From: Branchiostoma floridae
Lineage: Eukaryota; Chordata; Leptocardii; Amphioxiformes; Branchiostomatidae
DNA length: 64,000 nt
Reading direction: 5' to 3'
NCBI RefSeq assembly: GCF_000003815.2
Contig: NC_049982.1
Location: 1,147,604 to 1,211,603 of the forward strand
Each line of letters opens with the position of its first letter. Position 1 is the first letter of the stretch. Below the pieces are notes generated by a model that saw only the letters and a list, made by a program, of their open reading frames with translations, ran no database searches and was not told the origin of the DNA. Shown in pieces: positions 45,431 through 58,490 of the stretch. Both the position numbers and the translations under genes were made by a program.

Positions 45431-48400
45431 ATGTGGATGTTTCTGCTTTTCTCCGCGTCTGTGATCGCCTGGCCTGACTCGTCAGAAGGTGCGGTTTCTT
45501 ATTATCCTTGCTTTGTCACTTAACTAGTGTGTAATAACTCACTTAGCAATAACATTTAGCAATGGATTCGACTGATTTTTGTTCACCATTGATCTGAGGT
45601 GTGGAAACGGTTGAGAAGAGGGGAGGGGCAGTGTACAAAGAAAGTAATTTGATAATCCGGAAATGCTGGCTTCTTTCAGGTCTAGGGTTATTGGATTTTT
45701 TTACGGAATTAACGCGATTGTTGTCTGATATTTTAATATTACGAGTGAACGGTTGAATGATTAAAAGTTTCGTCAACGTAATGAAGAGTAAACTGACCCT
45801 TCCCTTATGACTTCAGCTAGGTTTCGCTGCTGTAGTGTGAAGATTGCGGATAATGTTGTGTTGAATGGAGTTTTTGCTCAATGATTAACCAACCGGATGT
45901 AGCTACCCATGGGGATACGGTGTTATCAAATTTACATGGTGATTTCTAGTAGCTGTTTTGAAATGAACATGACTAAACTTTTTTTTTTTATCTACAAGGT
46001 CAGCGCGTGTACCTGACCACTGTCGATGGATGGGGATTTTACAAAATTCCCACTGTTGGATCGATGACGAACTTCAAGGTGAAGGCCACGTGTGAGGCGG
46101 CGGGGATGAGGTACCCTTGCCACTACTCAGGTAGGAACGGGTGTCCCGGCGCCCACTGGACCTCAGACTGCATCACGTATGACGACGGCGGTATCGATAT
46201 ATACTGTCGTACCCCAAGCGTCCTCTCAGCAAACCTGTGTGGACATACTGACCCTAAGCGCTGCCAGCCCCTTGATGACACATTTTCGTACCACCCTAAC
46301 TGGCTGAGTGATGGCAGCGCTTGGGGAGTGGACTACGACACTCACACCTGGGAACTACATGGAGCAGACTACAGCAACATGTACGCTCTGTGTACCGGTA
46401 AGGAGCGTAGGTGTGATGAAAATGATCGGTTAATTCCTGTTTACACTCAGACAGCAAAATACAATTTTTGTTATTGATATTCCAACATGATATATAAATC
46501 CTTGAGCTAGCAAACAATTTGCGCAATGCTTGCAACAAGTTGATGATGATGACGTAACAAATTATTGCAAGACGTGTATCCTACTCGCAGACCTTGATGA
46601 CTGCGCGTCCTCCCCTTGTGCTCATGGAAACTGTACGGACGGAGTGGGGAGCTACACCTGTAGCTGTGAGAACGGCTGGGGAGGGACGGACTGTGATCAA
46701 TGTAAGTGTATTATTACTACTATATGCATGGTGCTCTATTTCATATTGGTTATGACGCCGTAACGCACAGATTTCCTGTGTTAAACGGGTGTTAAAAATC
46801 TTAAAACCTGACCAATCAGAAAGAGTGATACTCAGGATTTTAACCAATTAGTACATAGAGGAAAGATAAGACCACGCAAGGAGGAATGATCATGGGTACA
46901 CTATAGTAAAAGTTTGAATAGGTTTAACATGCCAAGACTACAATGTTCCGAATATTTTCAGTGTAAATTTTGGTTTCAAAATTCAATCTGTAATCTCCTT
47001 ACAAATGTATGTACCAAAGAACAAATGTGAACCTTCAGGAGTTCGACAACGGAATTCAAACGTACTAAGGGATCTATGCGTCATACATTAGTTTGCAAGT
47101 TTGGGTAGGCTATATGATGATACCGTTAATGACCCACTTGTTCCTTGGTGTATCTGGTGTCATAAGGCCCGATCCTTATTTCATTCCAACTAGATGAAGC
47201 ATAACCGTCTAACATTAGATCAATTCTGATATAAAAACAGTACGCCTTTTCAAAGCAGATGTTACAAAGGGCTCAACATGTTATTTTGTTTACAAGTTTT
47301 TATCCATTGATCTTGATGAGGCATTTGTTTTACTTTTCTCTCCAGACATTGACGACTGTGCGTCCTCTCCGTGTGTACACGGTAACTGTACGGATGGCGA
47401 GGGGAGTTACACCTGTAGCTGTGAGAACGGCTGGGAAGGGACGGACTGTGATCAAGGTTAGCGTCGTAAAATTGATTACGAAAATGAACTAAAGCAATCA
47501 CTAAAACAATGCCCTGCAACAAATTCGTGGAACTATGTCAGTATTTATAAGGTCTTACCGCTTCAATGAAGAGGATGTAAATGGCATGCTTTGATGTGAT
47601 TCAATTCTATTAAAAAATGAAAGTACATTTTTGAGTGTTGATTGCTACAGATATCGACGAGTGTGCAAGCAACCCTTGCTGGCTGGGAGGGACCTGCTTG
47701 GATGACGTGGACGGTTACAGCTGTGTTTGCCCGAAAGACAAGACGGGCAAGAACTGCGATATCGGTACTACTTTTATTCTCTAATATTGTAGCTTAACAA
47801 AATGTAGATTTTACTGAGTGTTTATAATAACAAAACACAGCCAGGCTTACCATTATATGTGTATATAAAAATCATGTTTTGGCCATGGGTTTTAAAGTAT
47901 GATATTGGTTTGTTTGAACAAATTTTAAAATAACATTGTCTAAAATTTACTACATTTTAGGACCTTTTGCCGGAGAATGCTACGAGTTCTCCAACGTGGC
48001 TGTAACACATCGTGAGGCGACAGAAGCCTGCAGTACCAATGGCGGCCGCTTGGTAGACGTGGAAGACGACAAACTGCAGCGTTTCCTCGCCGACAAGATC
48101 GCGGTCACCAGTCGCGCTTCCAACTGGCTGGCCATGAGAACTGCGCCATTGTCTGATTTCTACAGTCACTGTGATGGATTTCTTAGTGCAGGTATGGTGT
48201 ATTATGGGATATCGACCTAATTTGATAATGAGATTGTGCCATAATTAGGAGCTTCTCATCATATGTGTATATTTGAACGCTTCTTCCAATGCTACAACCA
48301 GTCCATGGCTTCGGCTTGCATCAAAGGGTGTGTTAGGGCCCAATACACAGTTAGGTATGATATGTCTTGGTTTGGTTAGGGTCACCACATGAACACTCGG

Positions 48401-50279
48401 CTTAGTACGTTCTCTCTAGTTCTGCCTACCCTGATTTTGGTGCTCTTCTGGGCTTCATTCGCTTCTGGGTAGACAGCAACTATTCCTAAAATGATAAGGA
48501 ATAAGGGAAGTGAGATTAGTACAAAACTATGTCGTTTATGCTGGAAGAGATCTGCATAACCTGGTTGCCGATGGTCTAACAACAAATTTGCGTTTATGGC
48601 AGGCTCCCTACAGTGGGTGGGAGGTGAGCCTTCCTCCCCTTTGGACCTGTGTGTTCTCCTGGACAGCTCCAACAACTACATGGCAAAGGCTGCTTTCTGC
48701 ACGGAGCAACACAACTACGTCTGCGAGTCCGGTAAATCATCTACTTTGTCTATTTCCTTACGACATTATATATGTAGATACGGTGCAACCCACTTGTTTT
48801 CCATGTCAGATTCGACACATACTTGTCTTCATTATCCCATGTGGGACATAAGGCTGGAATAAAATTCGACACGGATCATGTCGGCATATGGAAAGGCATA
48901 AAACTGAGGAAAATGTTCTAAAATCATATATAGCCGACAGAGACTTCAGATCGTCATCTTGAATAGGTTATGAGCTGAAGCAATGTCTCAATCTACCTAT
49001 AATGTAAGATATGTATAAGGTATAGTTAGGATAATAAAAAGGGACATATCAGGTGCTATTTGATGTCGATTTCAGCTGCCAAACCCTGTGAACCAAACGT
49101 GTGTCAAAACGGCGGAAACTGCACCTCCTGCTTCAACGACTCCAGCACCTTCTGCGACTGTCCTGATGGGTTCGAGGGAAGGACGTGTGAGATAAGTGAG
49201 AAATTTCTGCATCTGTATCTGTATATAATATAATTTGAATATAACTCATGCACGGCTGTTTAAGTTTTTTAATAACCCTGATTTTCTATAGACCGGATGA
49301 TCATAGTGACTATTAAACACTTTGGGCTTGGAGTTACGTTTTTGCTATTAATTGCTTTAATATAAAAGTCTGATGTTCCTTTGAAATTACAATATTTTTA
49401 ATTAAGGCTAAAAAATATGAAAACATTTGAACAGATATCGACGAGTGTGCCTCAAATCCGTGCCAAAATGGCGGAAGTTGTCATGACGGCATCAACTCCT
49501 ACAGCTGCAGCTGTATCGGCACGTTCCAGGGCGTCCACTGTGAAGCAGGTTTGTGTGCTAGTCCTTTTTTTGGCATTAGGCCATACACATTAAATTGTAT
49601 GGAAGACGCCCATATCTTATACGGGAGACCAAAACAAGAATGTTTATGAGCCTGAAAGCAAGATGTATAGATATCATCTCGATAATTTGCAAAACTTGGT
49701 GTAGCAACAAAACTATAGAGAGAAGGCCGCCAGCAGAACTTCATCAGACCTTACCTGAAACTCAGATTTTGTGTGTTCTAGCCCCGGACTGGTGTTCTCC
49801 AGACCCATGTCCGCCAGGTTTGACATGCGTGGATCACACGTTCTACTTCCTGTGCAATGGTGAGTAAGCTGTTATTTTGGTATAGTGATGAACATTATTT
49901 TGTAAGGTTTGCCCTTGAGTCAATAAGATAAGGAACTTCCCTAAATGATGCATCGATAAATAAACAAATAAACATCCTGATTGGCACTTTACATCGTGAT
50001 TTGATTCAAAACTTTTTTCTATTTTGTATGATGTCTTTACAGGTAGACTAGATATATGAAAACAGTTTTTAACAGACCACAACTTTGTGAATGATACAGA
50101 AACTTTCAGGTATGTCGTAATGACTAGCTTAAGACTTTTGCTAGATAATTTTGCATCCGAACTTAGATCCAGCTTCAGCCAATCGGATGGTCTCCTACCA
50201 GTGCAGCAGCGCCTCCTGTCCAGACGGCATGTACTGCACCGAGGAGGGCGACGCCTCCTTCTCGTGCAAACCTGAGTGA
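45431..50279 (+). CDS. Array gene C: secreted 8-Cys domain / EGF / C-type lectin protein
   Basis: Eleven exons in phase 1: 45431-45488, 45999-46397, 46591-46701, 47346-47456, 47651-47764, 47961-48191, 48603-48731, 49076-49195, 49435-49548, 49782-49859, 50167-50279 (525 residues). Order: signal peptide ([14 protein letters not shown]), eight-Cys domain, three EGFs, C-type lectin domain, two EGFs, two four-Cys modules ending SFSCKPE. It is the closest relative of A but has two fewer N-terminal EGFs. The first lectin exon is two codons longer than in A and B and carries an extra, apparently unpaired cysteine (SHCDG). Calcium-binding EPN, QPD and WND motifs are absent. A short upstream ATG (45423) is out of frame. 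Function unknown; a secreted recognition or matrix role is inferred. Confidence 0.85.
46920..47150. repeat. Dispersed element in gene C intron 3 (inverted partner at 57690-57890)
   Basis: Read on the opposite strand, the order of blocks (CAAACTTGCAAA, ATGACGCATAGATCCCTT, TTACAGATTG, AATATTC) matches 57700-57870. The two copies are in opposite orientation. Confidence 0.65.
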
Positions 50280-50373
50280 GCGAGAGGTCAAAGTCTTCTT
50301 CAGAACCAGGCTGGCGGCCTAAGTCTTATTGCAATAGCCTTTAAAGGCATTATCTTGATCAATGATAGAAGAA

Positions 50374-50379
50374 AATAAA
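50374..50379 (+). terminator. Gene C polyadenylation signal
   Basis: AATAAA in GAAGAAAATAAAGC, 95 bp after the stop, as in gene A. Confidence 0.75.
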
Positions 50380-50664
50380 GCACTTGAAAGATGACTTTCT
50401 CGGTCTGTTCTTTCCAGACTTTTATACCAACCATTTATAAAAACGTAAAATCGTGAAATATTCAACATGGAAAACAGTTCTGCGTTACTTAATGAGCTAA
50501 CGTGGCAAAAGAATTAGGCAGTGTGACGTTGTAAACAAAAGAAAGGTAGCCCCCCCCCCAAAAAGAAATAATTTGGGTTTTATTTCTCCAACTCCTGCTA
50601 TGCTCTTAGTTACTGCCCTCTTAGTTAGCTCAAAGAACTGTTAGCCAGCATAGACTCCTAATAA

Positions 50665-51860
50665 GTATGTGAGGCAATAAAAGCTTCTAATGTACGTGCG
50701 ACAAGTTAGGTCAGGGTTTGTTGGAACAGCGCCAGGGTTACGGAAAGTTTACACGTAACGTCGGTGATTTGAGTGAAGGACGGCAAAACGATCGATATCT
50801 GGCTGATCGATGTTGGCAGCTTTTTGAGGCCAATAAAAGAAGTGTTTCAAAAATAAGTTACAATTCTGCACCTTTTTGAATATCTCTTCCTTACGTATAC
50901 TCTATAACTTGATTTACTTTTTATTATATAAACTTATTTTGAACATATTTAGTTCCTCACTAACAGTAAGACATTTATTCGGTGTCTACTTTAAACACTA
51001 CGTTATTTTCTTTTTAATTAATAGACTAAAGGCGAGATAATAATTTGGCGCTTTAAATACCCTACATCTACTTAATATATCGAGTAACCAGACTTAGTGT
51101 TAAGTAGGTGTGTAAAATGTGCGTACATGTGTTTGTATGGGCTCCTGAAGTACGTGTGACAATAGTAAGGGTGAGGGGTCAGGGTTTGTTGGAACAGCGG
51201 CAGGGTTAAGGAAAGTTTGCAGGTAACGGCGGTGATGTTTGAGTGAAGGACGACAAAACAATCGATATTTGTCTGATCAATGTTAGCAGTTTTTTGTGGC
51301 CAATGAAAGAAATATTTTAAAACTAAGTTACAATTTTACATAATTTGAACATCTGTTTATTAATGGATAAACATGTCTGATAAGTTGAGTTATCTTTTTC
51401 CCCATTATTAATAGAAACGTATCTTAAAATCATTTAGTTCCCTACCAACAGTAAACTATATAGATCCATTCGGTGGCTATTCACTAAATTATGTTTTATC
51501 TAAACTAAAGGCTAGAAAATAATTTGGCACTTAAGACGCCATATATCAACTGGTATCGAGTAAGTGTTGAGTAGATGTATATGTATTTGTATGTGTGATA
51601 GACTGAAAGATTCATATGACACTTGTAAATATCGTCTTGGGCCTTTTGAATTCACGACTGTATTCTGTTGCTTAAGACTCAGTGGAAGCCCAGTTAGGAA
51701 CGTTCTAACACATACTTGTCTGGCTTGCTTCCACCTGTTCAGTTCACAACAACATGTCGATGAAGTGAGCTATTCTAGGGTCGTGTGTCCACAGGCAGGG
51801 TCAGGAGGTCAGGGTTTGTTAGAGCAGCGATAGGGTCATGGAAAGGTGACATTTGTATCG
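50665..51860. repeat. Spacer repeat copies between genes C and D
   Basis: Three copies at about 50665-50800, 51140-51290 and 51785-51860. The first two share GGTCAGGGTTTGTTGGAACAGC, (A/G)GGAAAGTTT and GTGAAGGACG.CAAAAC.ATCGATAT (dots mark differing bases). The third has the GGTCATGGAAAGGTGAC variant. The rest of this spacer is AT-rich without a gene. Confidence 0.75.
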
Positions 51861-52276
51861 CTTAGGCACTTAATAACACATAGATCGGTAAAAGAATCGA
51901 AGTTCTTCGCCTTCGCCAGCGATGCTTTGGAAGTTTATGAGCAATATTTGTAGCATTTCGTCAACATCAACAAGTTTTCAACACTCAGACATTGTCCAAA
52001 CGCGCGAATATGCTTTTATGTGCGTGGAATCTGTGAATGTATGTGTATGTGTGTCATGGATGGCGTGGGTCGCGAACTGACTCTTCTGGCTCTGGCCGGG
52101 CTGTCTCCCCTTGAGCATACTACTCCCTCTATAACCCCCCTCCCCCCCTCCACATACACACACATTTCCACTTAGTAGAGACATTTCCACTTCGTCTAAC
52201 ACCAATCTTCCGCAACTAGGTTCACGCAATGTCAACACATCCATCAGAAATATTAATTGCGCCCGTCCCTACTGGT

Positions 52277-52316
52277 CAGCTGTGTGGTTCCCATGGCCTT
52301 GGTGTACATTATAAAT
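52277..52316 (+). promoter_or_regulatory. Array gene D core promoter
   Basis: CAGCTGTGTGGTT at 52277-52289, CCATGGCCTTGGTGTAC, TATAAAT at 52310-52316, 63 bp before the ATG. Confidence 0.7.
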
Positions 52317-52379
52317 TGCCGTGCACAAAACAAGCTTCACGCATTACAGAGTCTGGACTCACCTCAGCATTTGGTAAAG

Positions 52380-55290
52380 ATGTGGAAGGTTCTGCTCTTC
52401 ATTGTGGCTGTGATCACCTGGTCGGACCCGGCACAAGGTGGGTACAGAATTTCTGACATCATTTGTGACTTTTGTAAAATACTCCTATTAGACTATGTCA
52501 TTTATCAATAAGTGCTTTTGCCATCGTTTGTATCAATTAAGCAAACCCTTTCCTCATTTGGGATGTTTGATATCTGTTAAATTTCCATCACCATGAGTTA
52601 CACAAGATATCATTCGTCACTTTCCATTCAAATCCCTTAATGATTGTTCTAGCAGCAGTTCTAGCATACAGTGCCTTAAGCCACTCAGCGCCTGAAATAA
52701 CTCACTGGGCCACAGGAACAATAAGTACATATTATGAATGACACCCTCTGCAAACCACAAAAATAATGAGCGAAAGAAGATAAAAGATTTGCAAAAAAAG
52801 TGGCTAAATTTTTAGAATAAACCAAAGACGTTTTCATGATCTGAAGTGCACTCGTGAAGTAAAAGTGACAATAGTTTTGTAGATTGGTACCACTTACGAC
52901 ATTGGCAATTTCACTATTGGTGCAACCATTACAACTGTCCAACTAGATTCACTTTTACAGAACTTTCTCGCTAGTGTCATAAGTCAGCAACACAGCATAT
53001 TTGCAAATGTATGGGCAGATCGTTGTTCATGCCCTTTTAGCGTGTACATCTCCAAAAATATACGTCTCCCTCCGAAACACACATAACCAGTGCTGAACAT
53101 CTGGAGATTATGATTGACCGGTTTGCAAAAATGCTGATATCACGCCTCTTTTACGATTACCCCTGTAAGCTTAACTCGTTTACAATATGATCTGAATTTG
53201 TTTACAATACTATTTGAAACAACACATTTTTTTACAATGAGTACAAGCCACGCATATTCGGACTGTGAAGCTCGATCCACCATGGCTTTTCAACAATTTT
53301 GTCGGGTGTCTATGTGAAGCTTTCATCAAACACGAGATTATCTAACTTGGATCTTTATTTACAGCATGAATTTGATTATTGTATGTCTCTGTACTTATAT
53401 GTCAGAGATCGTACGTGTTACTTGATGTCTGACGAGGGGATCTCCTGACAGATATTTTAAAATGTCTTGTACAAAAATTTCATCTTGAAGGTCAACGTGA
53501 GTACCTGACCACCGTCAACGACCGTCTGTTTTTCAAGATTCGTGTGTCCGGCCCGATGACCAATGCTAACGTGAAGGCCACCTGCGAGGCGGAAGGGATG
53601 AGGTACCCCTGCTACCTGTCAGGTACTGCTGGGTGTATAAATGTAACTAACGGCACCACCTACTGGACCGAAGACTGCATCACCTATGGCGACACCGGAG
53701 TCAGCTGTTATACCCACGAAGTTCTCTCTGCAAACCTGTGTGGAGACACTAACTATAATTACTGCCAGTCCCTTGATGACACCTTTGTGTACATCCCTGG
53801 CGGGCAGAGTGATGACAGCGCCTGGGGATTGGACTACGACAATCACACCTGGGGGCTGCGTGGAGCAAACTACAACAACATGTACGCTCTTTGTGCAGGT
53901 AAGAGATGTTTTTGCACTAAACAGAAAGGTCTTGCAAATCCATGATTTTCTTGCTGTTTTATTATCAAAAGTCACATACAAAGCATAAATCTATTATATT
54001 GGTAGTCAATAAATCCACAGCATTTAGATGTCGTGAAAAGCCAAATACTACAATTAAACCACAATTGCCTGATATTACGTAATAACTAAACATACAAAAA
54101 TAAATTCATGATTAAGAGTTGCGTGTACATTCCCCGTCCGTGGGGTTCCTAAAAAGTTCGGTATAGATAAGATTAAATGTTTTGACACATGAAGATGAAG
54201 AGACAACGATGATCACTTTCTGTTCCATTTCAAAGCCGAAAAGGTGTACCTGACCACGCTAGGAGGCTTGGAGTTCGTGAAAGTTCCCGCAGTTGGTGCG
54301 ATGACCAATCCCAACGTGAAAGCAACGTGTGAGGCTGCGCACATGTGGCATCCGTGCGGATGCTCGGGTAGTCTTGATTTTTGTCATCAGTGCGACAGGG
54401 ACTCGTACGTACCCTGCATCGTTTTTCTCGAGAACGGAGGGTCGGGGTGCCTCTCAACTCTCTTGTCTATCTCGAAAAGTCTGTGTGGATACATGGAAGC
54501 TTGGAACTGCCAGCCCCTTGAAAACACCTTTGTGTACTTTCCCGACGGGACTGGCAATGGTGCCATGGCCATCGATAACGTCCAAGTTGGCCAAGTCCTG
54601 CATGGAGCAAACTACAACAACATGTACGCCCTGTGTGCAGGTAAGAGTACAGACTCTCGATGTAAAGGTATGAGAGAACAAGTCTTGGACATCTCAATAC
54701 TCCCTGTGTATTATTAAATTGCTGCTAAACGCAATATCTGCCGAAAAGGTAGTCTTATTTTCAATAACTACAATCTTTAAACATGTGGACGGAAGATCAT
54801 GGTGTTTTCGCTATTGCCAAAGTAACATAATTGTTTTCAAATGTGTGCATAACACTATGATATTTAAGCTTCCGATTAAGTTAAATTTGCCGAATAAGTT
54901 AAATTTGTCACATTGGAAAGCTCCACTGTGTTGGTAGTAATCATAGTACTACATTCAACACAAAAGTGTACGCGGAACAAATTTTCAACGAAGTTCTGAA
55001 GTGATTGGTCAGTAAGGTATTGATCTTGAAAAGGCGACACTGGTCGTGAAAAGTTTGATCCGTGTATACTTTTGTGTTTGGAGAAAGTTTAGTATTGTAC
55101 TATGAATTTTTTTTGTTTGTTTTATTGGGATCTCCATTAATGATGCACACATGTAGTATCACTATTCTTCCTGGAGTCCTACACAATTGATATACGATGG
55201 AGTCATAAAAAGTCGAATCTAACGATGTAACGATTGATCCTTGCAGTACATCCGCAAGAAGTTATTCCCGACGTCATCATCACAGGCTGA
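52380..55290 (+). CDS. Array gene D: secreted protein with two 8-Cys domains
   Basis: Four phase-1 exons: 52380-52437, 53491-53898, 54236-54640 and 55247-55290 (304 residues). Signal peptide (MWKVLLFIVAVITW) is followed by a first eight-Cys domain like those of A-C (starts GQREYLTTV) and a second like that of E (VYLTTLGG, then FVKVPAVGAMTNPNVKATC). The second has two additional cysteines (GC and QC), making ten. The last exon adds only 14 residues ending VIITG before TGA, closely related to the tail of E. There are no EGF or lectin exons. An NxT site lies in domain 1 (NVTNGTT). The upstream ATG of the paralogues is TTG here, which supports the MW start throughout the family. Function unknown; secreted. 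Confidence 0.82.
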
Positions 55291-55348
55291 AGATGGAGCA
55301 TAAGCTCGAGCGGAAACCATGAAGCTGTTAACTACTAGTTTTGCAGTG

Positions 55349-55354
55349 AATAAA
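55349..55354 (+). terminator. Gene D polyadenylation signal
   Basis: AATAAA in TTGCAGTGAATAAAATCTAC, 58 bp after the stop; the same string follows gene E. Confidence 0.75.
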
Positions 55355-55439
55355 ATCTACAGCTCCATACTGCTTGTCTTGTTTTTGTTGTTGCTGTCAC
55401 TAATCATATATGACGTATCATTATGCCAACAGGGTAGGT

Positions 55440-55510
55440 ATGTGAGTGTGTATGTGTGTGTGTGGAGGGTGTGTACGTGTGTGCGCGCGCGTGTGTGTGT
55501 GTGTGTGTGC
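55440..55510. repeat. (TG)n-rich microsatellite
   Basis: Interrupted TG repeats with a short CGCG core, just after gene D. Confidence 0.85.
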
Positions 55511-55679
55511 ATAGGATAGTAAAAGACATGGATGGGTCTTCTTGGATATCTTGAATTTTGGGCAGTAGTCTTTAGTCAATCGTCTATGACAGAATTCTAT
55601 AGATTGCTCTCATGTGTAATCTTCACAGACGCTGCCTCATAAAAACAAGCGGATGGAGTGAACTATTCTGGGTACGTGT

Positions 55680-57075
55680 GTCTACAGCTGTACAGGTAGG
55701 GTGAGGGGTCAGGGTTCGTCGGAACGGCGGGGGGGGGGTCATGGAAAGTTTATTTCAGGTAAAGTCGGTGATGTTTGAGTGCTGGTGATACAAAGATGTC
55801 AGGGAGTCAAAAGAGATAAAGAAATCACCCATCACACAACTGAACAGTTTAAGTAAGTAAATCAATATGGTGTTAATTAATATTCTCATTTTTATCGTAA
55901 TCGTCTGTAGTAGCACTGGTAGGAAATAAGCTAGGAATTTGCAGGTGTTAAATTCGGACACTGACCACAGGTTGGGTCTAGGTCATGGTTTGTTGGAATA
56001 TCAGCAGGGTTATTGAAATTTGACAGGCGTTGCTGGACAACGTAGATTTTGGCAACTTATTCTAAGGCTAATACAAGGTGCTATGCTACACTATTACACA
56101 CGTGAAGTACATGCAGTCAGGGTTAGGGAGTCATTGTTGGGACGATCATGGTAAGTTTACTTCAGGTAATTTTGATGATGTCTGAGACAATTCAAACCAA
56201 TGTTAGCAATATGACTTTAGGTGGTTAGATTTAGACTGATTAAAAAAAAACAACCCTAAATATCTACGAAGCACTCGAGATGTTGACCTCCTTTTTAATA
56301 AATTCATACAGGCGTATGCGCATACTAACAATGGCCGTGGCCATAACAGTGGCCAAACTCTAACATTGTAATTTTTTTTTTTTCAAAGCTTTATTCTTAA
56401 GAACAAATAGTAAATAGTATTTAAGCTACTATATAGGGAGTAATACATAGTACTCGTGCCCACTATCGTTAGGGTACATGCACAATAGGACCAGTATTTC
56501 TACAGTCTACAACTATTGCACAAGTAGGGATAAAAAGTACATGTGTCTCCTCTCGCACGAGTAAGAGTACATTAGACCAGCACAGGGAAGTTGAAACAAG
56601 TATGTCTACAAAGTACAGTTATTGCACAGGTGGTGGTAAAAAGTACATGTGTCTTCTATCACATGGGTAATGGTAATGATACATTTGACAATCTCAAGGA
56701 GGTTGAGACTACAAAAGTAGTATCTTAGCTATCATAGGTATCGCACAAGGAAGACTCTTCGCTCACACAAGCCTTCCTCTCATGTATACAGGCTATTATG
56801 TATAACCCCTATACACCACATGATTTCCACGATTGCCATGAATTATCTATGATACATGTAGATGGATACAAAACAACAAGTTATTATTTACAGTCGAGAC
56901 ATTGTCTTTCATAACAATGGATAGTTTACAGTATGTTATAACACAGTACACTGGACTTGGACACAGTACACTGGACCAACACGTACTCCTAATAAGTATG
57001 TGAGGCAATATAGGCTCCTAAGTACTTTCGACAATAGTAAGGGTGAGAGGGGCAGTGTTTGTTGGAACAGCGGCA
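55680..57075. repeat. Spacer repeat copies between genes D and E (part 1)
   Basis: Copies at about 55690-55790, 55975-56050, 56105-56210 and 56985-57075 carry GGGTGAGGGGTCAGGG(T)T, GGAAC.GCGGCAGGGTTA or diverged forms. The interval 56370-56760 also has a two-fold repeat around AAAAAGTACATGTGTCT and a poly-T / TTTATTCTTAAGAACA stretch that may be the 3' end of a retroelement on the minus strand. Confidence 0.6.
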
Positions 57076-57446
57076 GGGTTACGTGGGATCGTACAACAGA
57101 ATTCGTGTTTTAATACGCCAAATGGAAGTCTGGAAATTTTGGGCCAAATTTGACCATCGGGTTTGTTTAGTGGGGGTGTTGAAAATCCTGTTTAATCTTT
57201 TTCTGTTTAAATATCATTTATACATTTTTAATTGTGTTGCGTTTTAACATAAATTGTTTGAAATGAAGTACAATACGCTGTTTAATAGATATAATCGATA
57301 AATCTTACCCTAGTATTAGCGTCCTGTCCCCTCTATAATGGTGTAATCCAAAAAGGGTGCGGTTATTCTAATGACCGCACACTTTTGAGGTTACGGCCTG
57401 ATAACCCATAGGAAATGGGGTCCTCTGATTGGTCAACTTCATCTGG

Positions 57447-57707
57447 CTATATGATAATAAAGGGTTAATGCCCCGGCCCGAGGTGTATATGGTGAGATAA
57501 TCCCTGGTCAGGTGCGATAACCACCGAATAAACCACCGAGTGAGCGTAGGTGAGATAATCCCTGGTCAGGTGCGATAACCACCGAATAAACCACCGAGTG
57601 AGCGTAGCGAACGAGGTGGTTTATGAGGTGGTTATCGCACCTGACAAGGGATTATCTCACCATATACACAGAGGATAAGGGTGGGCATTAAAGTTATTAT
57701 CATATAG
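57447..57707. mobile_element. Foldback element with inner tandem duplication
   Basis: The outer arms CTATATGATAATAA...GGGTTAATGCCC (57447-57474) and GGGCATTAAAG...TTATCATATAG (57683-57707) are inverses. Inside, GGTGAGATAATCCCTGGTCA is mirrored by its inverse near 57640-57660, and a 58-bp unit (57491 and 57549) is duplicated on the left side only. Adjacent to it is DNA shared, inverted, with 46920-47150. Confidence 0.65.
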
Positions 57708-58404
57708 CCTACCCAAACTTGCAAAGTCCTGTATGACGCATAGATCCCTTGGTACTATACGTGTGAATTCCTTTGTCGAATTTCTGAAAGTTCACATTTG
57801 GTACATACATATGTAAGGAGATTACAGATTGCATTTTGAAACCAAAATTTCCACAGAAAATATTCGAAACATTGCAGGCTTTTTAGAAAAACAAAACTCA
57901 TTATCAATGTTAACAGAAGGAGCCATTCCCCCTTGCAGTCTGCTCCGGCATATGTTTTGCTCCTTTTTATTGGCCAATGCCTGCATATACCTTTATTTCG
58001 TTCTTTTTGATTGGTCAAAATGAATTAACACCCGCACCGGTGTTAATTCAAAATGAATTAACACCACTGGTGTTAATTTGCACCTGCCTGGCCGGAATCG
58101 AAGTGTTACGGCGTCGTAACCAACGTGGAGCGGGGCCTTCTGATTGGTCCGCGGCGCCTGGCTATATGATAATTTGTGTTAGTATATGTGTACTAATTTG
58201 TGCGGGTGTGTGTGAGTGAGTATTTATTGAAATATTGATTTTAATGTAACGAAAGAAAATCGTTATTAATGATGCAACGTGGTCAAAGAAAACAGAGACA
58301 TAGTCTGTGTAACACAAACTCCGCTGTCCAGGGCTGTAACTTGCCCCTCCCCTTGATTGCTTCCACCTGTTCAGTTCACAACAACAGGTCGATGAAATGA
58401 GCTA

Positions 58405-58490
58405 TTCTGGGGTCGTTTGTCTGCAGGCAGGGTGAGGGGTTCAGGGTTTGTTAGAGAAAAGATAGGGTCATTGGAAGGTAACATAACTAG
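58405..58490. repeat. Spacer repeat copy between genes D and E (part 2)
   Basis: GCAGGGTGAGGGG.TCAGGGTTTG, AGATAGGGTCAT and GGAAGGTAACAT are in the usual order (dot marks an extra base). It follows a GTTCACAACAACA-GTCGATGAA block also present at 51740-51765. Confidence 0.7.
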
